A stretch of DNA of 6,027 nucleotides from Prochlorothrix sp035285005 (GCA_035285005.1 JAYKIB010000218.1:1-6027), one strand, 5' to 3'; shown: positions 1-6,027, counted from the stretch's first letter. A program made the numbers and translations. Notes: generated by a model from the sequence alone, not told the origin.

Positions 1-2625
1 ACGTTGCTTCAGGGGGTTGATCCCAAGTTAAGTCCCCTGGGCAGTTACGGTGGCCCCACCCAAACCCATTTGATTCTGCCGGGAAGTGTGGCGATCGATG
101 CCGGAGACAGTGGTCTGGCCGTCGGCTTACTCGATCAACGGGGAGGCACTCGGGTCGTCGGTACGGCCATTGATTTGGGAGCCGTGGAGTTCCAAGGGAC
201 CAACCTGACGATCGTCGCTGGGGGCGGCCAAAGTACCATTGTTAACACGCCCTTTGCCACGCCCTTAACGGTTAGCGCACGTGAAACCACCTTTAATAAC
301 CCCCTCAGTGGCAGTACCGTAACCTTCAGTAGCCCCACCACCGGAGCCACCGCCACCTTGGCCAACGCCTCCCTCCGCCTCGATAGCAGCGGCCAAGGCA
401 GCACGATCGCCACAGCCAACACGATCGCCGGGTCCTTTGTGGTGACCGCCACGAGTGGCACTGCCAGCACTAGCTTGAGCTTGACGAACCTAGCTGGTGC
501 GCCCAGTAACCTGTTGATCCTAGGGGGTAATAACCAAAGCACTGTGGTCAATACCGCCTTTAGTTCGCCCCTTACCGTCCAGGTGACTGACCAATACGGT
601 AATCCCATCTCGGGTCGCCTCATCACCTTCACTGCCCCCAGCAGTGGTGCCAGCCTCCGGGTCAGTAGCCTTCGCCTCACCACCGATTCCACAGGGATCG
701 CCAGGACTGACGCACGCGCCAACACGATCGCCGGTAACTATCCCGTCGCCGCCACCGTCGCCACCACCAGCCTCAATAGCACCTTTAGCCTCACCAACCA
801 AGCCGATGCCCCCAGCGTCCTTGCGATCGACACTGGCAATAACCAATCTGCGACGATCGATACGCCTTTCACCAATGCCCTCGCAGTGCTTGTCACAGAC
901 CAATACGGCAACCCCGTATCTGGAGTTCCCGTTAACTTTGCCGTTCAAGGTGGTTTAACGGGGGCCAGTGGTATTTTAAGTCGCTCTAGCGGCGTCAGCG
1001 ATGCCAATGGTCGGGTCAGTACCACCCTCACTGCTAACGTCCAGCAGGGGAGCTTTCAAGTCGTTGCCCAAGCTTCCGGCTTCAATGCCAGCGCCACCTT
1101 TGACCTCCAAAACACCAGTGTGGGTGAAACAGCTTGTCCGCCTAACTGCGACGACTCAATCACGAAAAATAATGATGAGCCCACCAGTGGCAGTGAGCCT
1201 CCGGATGATGCGCCCCTCCTGGTCACGCCCAACGCCGTGACCACGGAGACCGTGGACAATACCACCTTCACCGCCAGGGAAGCCGTCCAAACGGATGCCT
1301 TTAGCACCTACCTCAATATTCCGAGCCCTGGTCCCCTCACGGTGGGAGAAGCCCAGAACATCATCCGGGACCGGGATGAGGCGACCGGCACGACCACGGC
1401 CTACATCACCAGTCGCTTTGCCCCCATTACAACCTCGGGCTCAGAAATTTCGTCCCGGCTCCAAAACTCCGGTCCCGCTGCGGATCAGATGGCGGCGGCG
1501 ACCCCGGTGCTCACAAAGGAACTCGATCCCCTGAAGCCTTGGCTCGGACAACTTCCCGGTGGCACCGCTGCCAGTCCCGACGATCGCCTGGAAATTGTTG
1601 TCATGACCGCTGCTGGGACACCTCAACTGAAGCGCCTCCCGGTAACTCGTCGTCAAGTGGAATTGCTCGCCGATCGACTCCAGCAGGATCTAGATAAACC
1701 CGTTGGTGTGTACAGACGTCATATGCAAGCTCTCTATGCCCAGCTCTTTGCGCCGCTGGAAGCAGAGCTGGAAGCGTTGGGTGTGGATCAATTGCTCCTC
1801 TCCCTCGGTGAGAGCCTGCGTAGTATTCCCTGGGGCGCTCTTTACGATGGCGAGCAGTTCCTAGTGGAAAAATATGGGATTGGGGTCACCCCCAGTCTGA
1901 GTCTGACTGACACCACCTATGCGCCACTGCACGATCGGTCTATGCTGGCGATGGGGGCTTCGGAATTTGAGAGCCAAAATCCCCTGCCTGCGGTGCCGAT
2001 CGAGCTGAACACCATTACCCAGCAACTGGAAACCGCCTCCTCTTTTCTCAATCAAGACTTCACGGTGACCAAACTCCTAGAGGCACGGGAACAACTCAAT
2101 CCTGGTGTGATTCACCTGGCGACCCATGCGAACTTCCAGGCCGGTGACTTGGATCAGTCCTATATTCAGCTCTGGGGTGACGAGCGAATCTCCATCGGTG
2201 AGATTGATCGCCTCCAGTGGTTTGCGGATCCGCCGGTGGAATTGCTGGTGCTGAGTGCCTGCCGGACGGCCCTGGGCGATCGACAGGCGGAACTGGGCTT
2301 TGGGGGCTTGGCGGTGAAATCCGGGGTCCGATCGGCGATGGCGAGTCTCTGGTATGTGAGTGATGCGGGGACACTAGCGTTGATGACGGAGTTTTATCGC
2401 AATTTACGGAACCCAGAGATTACAACCAAAGCAGAAGCCCTGCGGCAGGCCCAAATTGCCCTGATTCGGGGGGATGTGCGGATTGAGTCGGCAGAGCTGC
2501 GGGGAGGGAGCAGTCGATCGCCCTATGCGGTGCCGCTTCCAGCTGACAGTACTGACCTGAATGCGGAGACCCTCGCCCACCCCTATTACTGGGCAGCCTT
2601 TACCTTGATCGGTAATCCTTGGTAA
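1..2625 (+). CDS. Large CHAT-domain (caspase-like) protein with beta-helix end and Ig-like repeats, 5'-truncated
   Basis: The frame is open from the first base, and the TTG at position 4 falls inside a conserved domain, so the true start is upstream of the window. Residues are numbered from that TTG (873 to the TAA stop). Residues 1-65 match the end of a beta-helix 'choice-of-anchor Q' region (DPKLSPLGSYGGPTQTH, then PGSVAIDAGD and the closing AIDLGAVEF). Three Ig-like Big-type repeats follow at about 67-166, 168-268 and 270-370. Next come a polar linker with a CPPNC Cys pair (378-382) and a segment at 420-470 (AFSTYLNI, then a helix and TTAYITSRF) of the kind that precedes CHAT domains in cyanobacteria. 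The CHAT domain runs from about 530 to the end, with candidate catalytic His708 in IHLATHANF and Cys753 in LVLSACRTALGD, followed by GFGGLAVKSGVRSAMASLW. From the family, it is probably a cysteine protease. The beta-helix and Ig-like parts suggest an exported or cell-surface protein, perhaps with a haemagglutinin-type N-terminus outside the window. Its substrate is unknown. Confidence 0.93.
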   Translation, partial: TLLQGVDPKLSPLGSYGGPTQTHLILPGSVAIDAGDSGLAVGLLDQRGGTRVVGTAIDLGAVEFQGTNLTIVAGGGQSTIVNTPFATPLTVSARETTFNNPLSGSTVTFSSPTTGATATLANASLRLDSSGQGSTIATANTIAGSFVVTATSGTASTSLSLTNLAGAPSNLLILGGNNQSTVVNTAFSSPLTVQVTDQYGNPISGRLITFTAPSSGASLRVSSLRLTTDSTGIARTDARANTIAGNYPVAATVATTSLNSTFSLTNQADAPSVLAIDTGNNQSATIDTPFTNALAVLVTDQYGNPVSGVPVNFAVQGGLTGASGILSRSSGVSDANGRVSTTLTANVQQGSFQVVAQASGFNASATFDLQNTSVGETACPPNCDDSITKNNDEPTSGSEPPDDAPLLVTPNAVTTETVDNTTFTAREAVQTDAFSTYLNIPSPGPLTVGEAQNIIRDRDEATGTTTAYITSRFAPITTSGSEISSRLQNSGPAADQMAAATPVLTKELDPLKPWLGQLPGGTAASPDDRLEIVVMTAAGTPQLKRLPVTRRQVELLADRLQQDLDKPVGVYRRHMQALYAQLFAPLEAELEALGVDQLLLSLGESLRSIPWGALYDGEQFLVEKYGIGVTPSLSLTDTTYAPLHDRSMLAMGASEFESQNPLPAVPIELNTITQQLETASSFLNQDFTVTKLLEAREQLNPGVIHLATHANFQAGDLDQSYIQLWGDERISIGEIDRLQWFADPPVELLVLSACRTALGDRQAELGFGGLAVKSGVRSAMASLWYVSDAGTLALMTEFYRNLRNPEITTKAEALRQAQIALIRGDVRIESAELRGGSSRSPYAVPLPADSTDLNAETLAHPYYWAAFTLIGNPW
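202..1113 (+). repeat. Three tandem Ig-like repeats inside the CHAT gene, about 100 codons each
   Basis: The units begin near 202, 505 and 811. Each starts with a glycine-rich turn and a Q-S/A-T-x-(V/I)-(N/D)-T-x-F segment (GGGQSTIVNTPF, GGNNQSTVVNTAF, GNNQSATIDTPF). Units 2 and 3 both carry VTDQYGNP followed by (I/V)SG, the typical Big-domain motif; unit 1 has a diverged SARETTFNNPLSG here. Units 1 and 2 share ANTIAG, with the same bases AACACGATCGCCGG near 419 and 721, so part of the similarity survives at DNA level. Units 1 and 2 end in LTNLAGAP and LTNQADAP, while unit 3 ends in LQNTSVG. Such domains usually act as stalks or adhesive modules of exported proteins. Unit boundaries are approximate. 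Confidence 0.85.
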
Positions 2626-2703
2626 GTTTGCCTCTGTTTCCACGCTCTGGTCCCTTCGTTCCTTGGGTTGCGGGGACTCACCGCCTCACTTTCAACCCCC
2701 GAT

Positions 2704-2740
2704 CGATCGGTGCAGGCGATCGGGGTGCGATCGGTGCAGG
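2704..2740. repeat. Short direct repeat CGATCGGTGCAGG, two perfect copies and one partial
   Basis: CGATCGGTGCAGG is found at 2704-2716 and again at 2728-2740. An 11-base degenerate copy, CGATCGGGGTG, sits exactly between them at 2717-2727. The three units are contiguous and each begins with the CGATCG palindrome. This could be a small expansion of a cyanobacterial palindrome-rich repeat or, less likely, a protein-binding array. The repetition is directly visible; its function is unknown. Confidence 0.75.
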
Positions 2741-2750
2741 GCATTTTAGA

Positions 2751-2805
2751 GGATGTTTGGAAACTGCGGCCAAGGACCGTAGGCCGGGAGCATCCCACTT
2801 TTGTT
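2751..2805 (+). terminator. Possible transcription terminator of the CHAT gene
   Basis: GGATG (2751-2755) can pair with CATCC (2791-2795). Inside this, CGGCC (2767-2771) can pair with GGCCG (2782-2786) around a 10-base loop. The structure is followed by ACTTTTGTTAA, a short T-rich stretch. It lies about 125 bases after the CHAT stop codon. The stem is interrupted and the T-run is short, so this is a weak candidate. It could instead be part of a dispersed repeat. Confidence 0.3.
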
Positions 2806-2850
2806 AACCCCCCCCTAGAAACCCCCTACAGCAATGGCCCTCACCCGAAA

Positions 2851-2875
2851 TCCCTCTCCCAGAACGGGAGAGGGA
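2851..2875. repeat. Perfect inverted repeat, probable dispersed cyanobacterial hairpin element
   Basis: TCCCTCTCCC (2851-2860) and GGGAGAGGGA (2866-2875) form a perfect 10-bp stem around the loop AGAAC. The preceding bases GGCCCTCACCCGAAA (from 2837) complete a pattern of CCCTCACCC then CCCTCTCCC then GGGAGAGGG, which from general knowledge recurs between genes in many filamentous cyanobacterial genomes. No T-run follows immediately (CTTTAAGAAAT), so a classical terminator is less likely, though the hairpin could affect transcript ends or stability. It ends 47 bases before the start of the nuclease-like gene. Confidence 0.75.
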
Positions 2876-2922
2876 CTTTAAGAAATCCCCCATTCACCTC
2901 CCTAGTCAGGCAACGTCGTTCC

Positions 2923-3594
2923 ATGGCCTACAGTGATTTCAAACTGGATCAACTGCTCACCACCTTCTCCCTGAACCTACGAGAGCAGCCCGATCACTTT
3001 GGCAACCTCCCCCCCCGTCCCCCCAGCGACTACCTGAGCCTCACCCTCAAGCGCAACCTCAACCTTGCCGTCGCCATCAACACCGAAAAAGCCCGATCGG
3101 AGCTAATCATTGCGCCAATTTTACTGGAACTAAAACAGCAATATTACGAGAAAATCAGTCTTTTTTCCGGTGTAGACTTCACCGTAGACAGTGAGCAAGG
3201 TCTCAATGGTATTTGCGACTTCCTGATTAGCCTTTCCCCCGAACAACTGCTAATCCGTGCCCCCGTTCTCACTCTCGTCGAAGCCAAAAACGAAAACCTC
3301 AAATCCGGCTTTGCCCAATGTATGGCCGAAATGATCGCCGCCCAACGCTTTAACCAACAACGTGGGAACCCGATCGATCCCATCTACGGAGTCGTCACGA
3401 TTGGCACAATCTGGCGCTTTTTGGTCCTTTCCGATCGTCAAATCACCGTGGATACCACGGAATACTTCATCAAAGATATCGACCAAATTCTCGGCATTCT
3501 CAATACTATGGTCACCACTGCTATGGTCACCACTGCTATGGTCACCACTGGGGTCACCACTGGGGTCACCGCCCACCCTGATCGAGTTGCCTAA
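2923..3594 (+). CDS. Putative PD-(D/E)XK nuclease-fold protein, hypothetical
   Basis: This encodes 223 residues, starting at the ATG in CCATGGCC. That start was chosen because sequence upstream of it in the same frame is repeat and hairpin DNA; no strong ribosome binding site is visible (only CAGG about 12 bases upstream). The conserved-looking core is Glu60 in SELIIAPILLEL, then Asp99 in GICDF, then Glu120-Ala-Lys122 in VLTLVEAKN, and Gln132 in FAQCMAEM. The order E, D, ExK, Q in a helix-strand-strand-helix pattern is the signature of the PD-(D/E)XK nuclease superfamily and resembles the N-terminal nuclease region of type I restriction R subunits. The YGVVTIGTIWRFLVL segment (155-169) fits a further core strand pair. 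There is no signal peptide or membrane segment, so it is probably cytoplasmic. The C-terminus carries an odd M-V-T-T repeat. It probably shares a transcript with the helicase gene 40 bases downstream. The fold assignment is fairly firm; nuclease activity and biological role are inferred. Confidence 0.85.
   Translation: MAYSDFKLDQLLTTFSLNLREQPDHFGNLPPRPPSDYLSLTLKRNLNLAVAINTEKARSELIIAPILLELKQQYYEKISLFSGVDFTVDSEQGLNGICDFLISLSPEQLLIRAPVLTLVEAKNENLKSGFAQCMAEMIAAQRFNQQRGNPIDPIYGVVTIGTIWRFLVLSDRQITVDTTEYFIKDIDQILGILNTMVTTAMVTTAMVTTGVTTGVTAHPDRVA
3508..3570 (+). repeat. In-frame 15/12-base tandem repeat at the end of the nuclease-like gene
   Basis: ATGGTCACCACTGCT occurs twice (3508-3522 and 3523-3537). 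A third copy ends in GGG (3538-3552), a shortened GTCACCACTGGG follows (3553-3564), and then a final GTCACC. All units are multiples of three, so the frame is kept; they encode MVTTA, MVTTA, MVTTG, VTTG and VT, eight codons before the stop. The DNA copies are nearly identical, which points to recent slippage expansion beyond the folded core of the protein. The unit contains GGTCACC, a palindromic heptamer around T/A, repeated at each copy. Confidence 0.9.
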
Positions 3595-3644
3595 AGTCTC
3601 CCATTCCTCAAGTCTCCTATCATGGCTTCCCTTCATGGCTTTCC
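3594..3644 (+). repeat. Paired short duplications just before and over the helicase start
   Basis: AAGTCTCC occurs at 3594-3601 and 3610-3617. TCATGGCTTCC at 3620-3630 is echoed by TCATGGCTTTCC at 3633-3644. The second duplication creates two ATG codons 13 bases apart. The ATG at 3622 opens a 10-codon frame ending in TGA at 3652-3654, while the ATG at 3635 opens the long helicase frame. The repeats may be a local duplication. An effect on translation initiation is possible but unproven. Confidence 0.6.
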
Positions 3645-6027
3645 TACTCCCTGACCACCCCTGGCGCATCAGCTACGCCAGCGACACCGGCAACCCGATC
3701 GCCGAGTTTTATATCCCCGCCCTGGAGCGATCGGTTCAGTACGATCGTAAATCCGGCTTCTTCAATAGCTCCATCCTCAGCCGGGTTGCCAGCGGCCTCG
3801 GGGCCATGCTCCACAACGACGGGCAGATTCGCCTCGTTCTCGGTTGCCACCTCAGTCCCCAAGACCTGGAAGCGATCCGCCAAGGCTATGCCTTGCGCGA
3901 CGCGATCGCCCAGCGCCTCGATGCCGACCTCACCCCACCCCAGAACTTCGCCCAACTGAAGCGCTTTGAAATCCTCAGTTGGCTAATTCAGGCCGATCGC
4001 CTCGATATTCGCATCGCTATCCCCCTCAAACGGGACGGCAGCCCCCAGGGACTTGCTGAAACCCTCGATTTTAACCATATTTACCACGAGAAAGTCTGCA
4101 TCTTCACCGATGCCGAAGGCAACCAGGTGGTCACCAACGGCTCCTCCAATGAATCCGCCAGTGGCTGGGAGCACAACATCGAATCCTTCCAAGTCAACTG
4201 CTCCTGGGAAGGAGCGCGAGACCTAGAGCGCGTCCAAGAGGAAGTGGTCCGCTTTGAACGGCTGTGGACCGACCAAATGCCCGGGGTCCGCAGCTTTGCC
4301 ATGCCCGACGCGATCCGCCAAAAGCTCCTGCGCTACAGCCCCAGCCAGCGCCCCACCTGGACTCCCCAACAGGAATTCGACACCAGCCCCCTCCCCGCGT
4401 CTGCACCAGAAACCATCCCGATTGCAACACCAGCCTCCCAGTCTCCAGACCCAACCCCCCAGCCCCCAGATTCCGCCCTGACTCCAACCGTCGATCCGGC
4501 GGTTGATCCAACCCCAGATCAAGCCTTGCTGGAGCGATTGCGATCGCTGCCCCAGGATCCCGGCTGTCTCAGCTTTTGCCTAGACAGCATCCCCATACAG
4601 CCCTGGCCCCACCAACTGAAAATCCTGCGGCGAGTCGCTGCCGAATTCCCCCGCAGCTACCTGATTGCCGACGAAGTGGGCCTGGGGAAGACGATTGAAA
4701 CCGGTTTAATCCTGCGTTATCTCTGGGTTGCTCAGAAAGCCAAGCGTATCCTTATCCTAGCTCCTGCTAGCGTCCAACCCCAATGGCACAGCGAACTACG
4801 GGAAAAATTCAACCTTCACTTTTGGAGCTACAACCAAGGCCAGTTTACCGATCCCTTTGGCAAAACCACCCCGCCCCAGCCCAATCCCTGGAATACCCAT
4901 AACCTGATTCTGGCTTCCAGCCACCTCGTTCGCCGCCAAGAGCGCATGGACGAACTCCTGGCCGCAGAACCCTGGGATTTAGTCGTTGTGGACGAAGCCC
5001 ACCACGCCCGCCGCAAAATGCCCCAGCAGCGCAAGGACACCCCTAACCGCCTCTTGGAACTGCTGCGATCGCTCAAGGCTCAGACCCAAGCCATGCTGCT
5101 GCTCTCGGCCACCCCCATGCAGATTGATCCGATCGAGGTCTTCGATCTCCTCCATATCCTCGGTCTCCAAAACCACTGGGCCTACGGTGAAAACTTCTGC
5201 GACTACTTCGCCACCTTGCCCCAGGAAGCGGACGATCAGTTACTACGCTTCTGGCAAGTCATGTCCAGCGACTATTTCCAGCAAGGGGGGCAGCCCTGCC
5301 CCCGCCTCCAGGCCACCCTTCAGGAACAGGACCGGATGCTGGCCTACAGCGTCGAGGATGTGTGGACCGGCAAGTCCCCCCTCGTCCAAACCCATCCCTA
5401 CCTTCAGAACGAAGCCTTCCTCAACGCCTCGCGCCAGTACCTGAGCCTCAACACCCCCCTCAAAGACCTCATGTTTCGCCACACCCGAGACACCCTGCGC
5501 CAGTACTACCGGCGGGGCTTGCTGCACAAAGACATCCCCACCCGCGCGGTCATCGACCATGCCATTTGCCTCGAACCCGATCGTGAGGCCGAACTCTACC
5601 GCCAAGTGAGCGACTATGTGCGTCACTTCTACCGCCTTGCCCAAAAGGAAAACCGGAAAGCCTTGGGCTTCCTGATGACCCTCTACCGCAAGCGCCTGAC
5701 CAGTTCCTTCTATGCCATGCGGGAATCCCTCCAACGCCGCCTCGAAGCCCTCCAACAACAACGGGGCAGCGGCCTCACCGACGATGACCTCCTAGAACTG
5801 GAGGATGCAGACGATAGCGTGATTCAAGGGATGGAAGCCTATTTAGAACCGGTTCATCCCAAGGAAATCGAATATTTAGAGCAACTCCTGCGGCAATTTG
5901 AGCAAACCGGCGAAGATAGTAAGTTCTCCCACCTGCTTACGGTCCTGCGCCAAGCCTTTAGCAGCCAAGACAGTGCCATCATCTTCACCCAATACACCGA
6001 CACCATGGACTTCCTGCGCCAAGAGCT
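3635..6027 (+). CDS. SNF2-type DEAD/DEAH helicase with N-terminal phospholipase D-like domain, 3'-truncated
   Basis: The frame runs uninterrupted from the ATG at 3635 to the window end: 797 full codons plus two bases, with no stop seen. Residues 1-235 form a PLD-like domain with YHEKVCIFTD (His151, Lys153, Asp159), then NGSSNES (168-174), then Asn181 and Glu183 in EHNIESF, as in the PLD domains fused to SNF2 helicases. Residues 238-297 are a Pro/Thr/Ser-rich linker. The helicase follows: QPWPHQL (Q-motif-like, 322-328), motif I DEVGLGKT (Lys352), motif Ia ILAPASVQPQW (374-384), motif II DEAHH (453-457), motif III SATP (491-494), FRHTRDTL (614-621), the helical KALGFLMTLYRKRLTSSF segment (675-692) and motif IV AIIFTQYTDT (781-790). 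Motifs V and VI must lie outside the window; relatives reach roughly 1000 residues or more. It should be a cytoplasmic ATP-driven DNA translocase. The role of the PLD-like domain, nuclease or DNA binding, is unknown. It follows the nuclease-like gene by 40 bases, suggesting joint action. An in-frame TTG at 3587, overlapping the upstream gene, is a less likely start. Confidence 0.95.
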   Translation, partial: MAFLLPDHPWRISYASDTGNPIAEFYIPALERSVQYDRKSGFFNSSILSRVASGLGAMLHNDGQIRLVLGCHLSPQDLEAIRQGYALRDAIAQRLDADLTPPQNFAQLKRFEILSWLIQADRLDIRIAIPLKRDGSPQGLAETLDFNHIYHEKVCIFTDAEGNQVVTNGSSNESASGWEHNIESFQVNCSWEGARDLERVQEEVVRFERLWTDQMPGVRSFAMPDAIRQKLLRYSPSQRPTWTPQQEFDTSPLPASAPETIPIATPASQSPDPTPQPPDSALTPTVDPAVDPTPDQALLERLRSLPQDPGCLSFCLDSIPIQPWPHQLKILRRVAAEFPRSYLIADEVGLGKTIETGLILRYLWVAQKAKRILILAPASVQPQWHSELREKFNLHFWSYNQGQFTDPFGKTTPPQPNPWNTHNLILASSHLVRRQERMDELLAAEPWDLVVVDEAHHARRKMPQQRKDTPNRLLELLRSLKAQTQAMLLLSATPMQIDPIEVFDLLHILGLQNHWAYGENFCDYFATLPQEADDQLLRFWQVMSSDYFQQGGQPCPRLQATLQEQDRMLAYSVEDVWTGKSPLVQTHPYLQNEAFLNASRQYLSLNTPLKDLMFRHTRDTLRQYYRRGLLHKDIPTRAVIDHAICLEPDREAELYRQVSDYVRHFYRLAQKENRKALGFLMTLYRKRLTSSFYAMRESLQRRLEALQQQRGSGLTDDDLLELEDADDSVIQGMEAYLEPVHPKEIEYLEQLLRQFEQTGEDSKFSHLLTVLRQAFSSQDSAIIFTQYTDTMDFLRQE
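3902..3909. repeat. HIP1 octamer GCGATCGC
   Basis: This is a perfect copy of the cyanobacterial HIP1 palindrome, inside the PLD-like part of the helicase gene. It is a useful marker of cyanobacterial origin. Confidence 0.8.
4540..4547. repeat. HIP1 octamer GCGATCGC
   Basis: This is a second perfect HIP1 copy, encoding part of the LRSL segment just after the proline-rich linker of the helicase. The same protein tetrapeptide is encoded at the third HIP1 site, so the octamer recurs in the same codon context. Confidence 0.8.
5065..5072. repeat. HIP1 octamer GCGATCGC
   Basis: This is a third perfect HIP1 copy, between helicase motifs II and III, again within codons for LRSL (CTG CGA TCG CTC). 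Confidence 0.8.

Larger units (their letters stand above)
2626..2922. other. Intergenic region between the CHAT gene and the nuclease-like gene
   Basis: No convincing gene lies in these 297 bases. The frame of the downstream gene stays open back to an ATG at 2668, but the sequence it would encode is drawn from repeats and hairpins and lacks any recognisable protein character. In order the region holds a segment GTTTCCACGCTCTGG (2636-2650) resembling half of a dispersed hairpin repeat, the CGATCGG-based direct repeat (2704-2740), an imperfect hairpin (2751-2795) with a T-rich tail, and a perfect 10-bp hairpin (2851-2875). A promoter for the downstream genes would be expected here, but no clear -35/-10 pair was seen. 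Confidence 0.7.

Noticed and set aside
135..725. 196-codon minus-strand frame opposite the Ig-like repeats
   Set aside because: It is antisense to a well-supported gene. Its composition mirrors the repetitive, GC-rich coding strand and it shows no domain.
2704..2740. Direct repeats as plasmid origin iterons
   Set aside because: There are only two perfect units, with no AT-rich region or replication initiator gene nearby.
2668..2922. An 85-codon N-terminal extension of the nuclease-like protein from the ATG at 2668
   Set aside because: The extension would be encoded by direct repeats and hairpin elements and looks unlike a folded protein. The ATG at 2923 begins the plausible protein.
3508..3570. 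Tandem repeat as a CRISPR array
   Set aside because: The units are 12-15 bases, contiguous and without spacers, and they are read in frame as protein.
3587..3634. TTG at 3587 as the helicase start, overlapping the upstream gene
   Set aside because: The added residues (Ser/Leu/Pro-rich) show no domain character and cover the duplicated spacer. The ATG at 3635 directly precedes the PLD-like domain.
3250..3669. 139-codon minus-strand frame over the end of the nuclease-like gene
   Set aside because: It contains the antisense of the tandem repeat (GDHSS units) and overlaps two better genes.
4986..5444. 152-codon plus-strand frame within the helicase gene
   Set aside because: It is out of frame with the helicase motifs and has a low-complexity Pro/Ser/Arg composition typical of a shadow frame.
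5243..5761. 172-codon minus-strand frame opposite the helicase
   Set aside because: It is a shadow of the helicase frame, which carries all the recognised motifs.

Overview
The window looks like chromosomal DNA from a cyanobacterium of moderately high GC. The hexamer CGATCG is scattered through coding and non-coding DNA, and three complete HIP1 octamers (GCGATCGC), a hallmark of cyanobacterial genomes, are present. The large protein joining a beta-helix, Ig-like repeats and a CHAT domain is also a typical cyanobacterial architecture. The genus cannot be fixed from the sequence. No tRNA, rRNA, CRISPR array, insertion sequence or attachment site was seen.

All supported genes are on the plus strand. 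Region 1 (1-2625) is the 3' part of a long gene whose start lies outside the window. It encodes the end of a beta-helix domain, three Ig-like (Big-type) repeats, a linker with a Cys pair, and a C-terminal CHAT caspase-like protease domain with His and Cys in the expected motifs. It is probably an exported or surface protein. Region 2 (2626-2922) is a 297-base gap with no convincing gene. It holds a short direct repeat built on CGATCGG, an imperfect hairpin followed by a T-rich stretch (possible terminator), and a perfect 10-bp hairpin that looks like a dispersed cyanobacterial repeat.

Region 3 (2923-3594) encodes a 223-residue protein with a PD-(D/E)XK nuclease signature and an in-frame 15/12-base tandem repeat at its C-terminus. 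Region 4 (3635 to the window end) encodes at least 797 residues of a SNF2-type helicase with an N-terminal phospholipase D-like domain. It is cut off after helicase motif IV. The nuclease-like and helicase genes are 40 bases apart in the same direction and probably form one transcription unit. Together they suggest a DNA-processing or defence function, but no methylase or other diagnostic partner is in the window, so this remains an inference. The CHAT gene is probably a separate unit.
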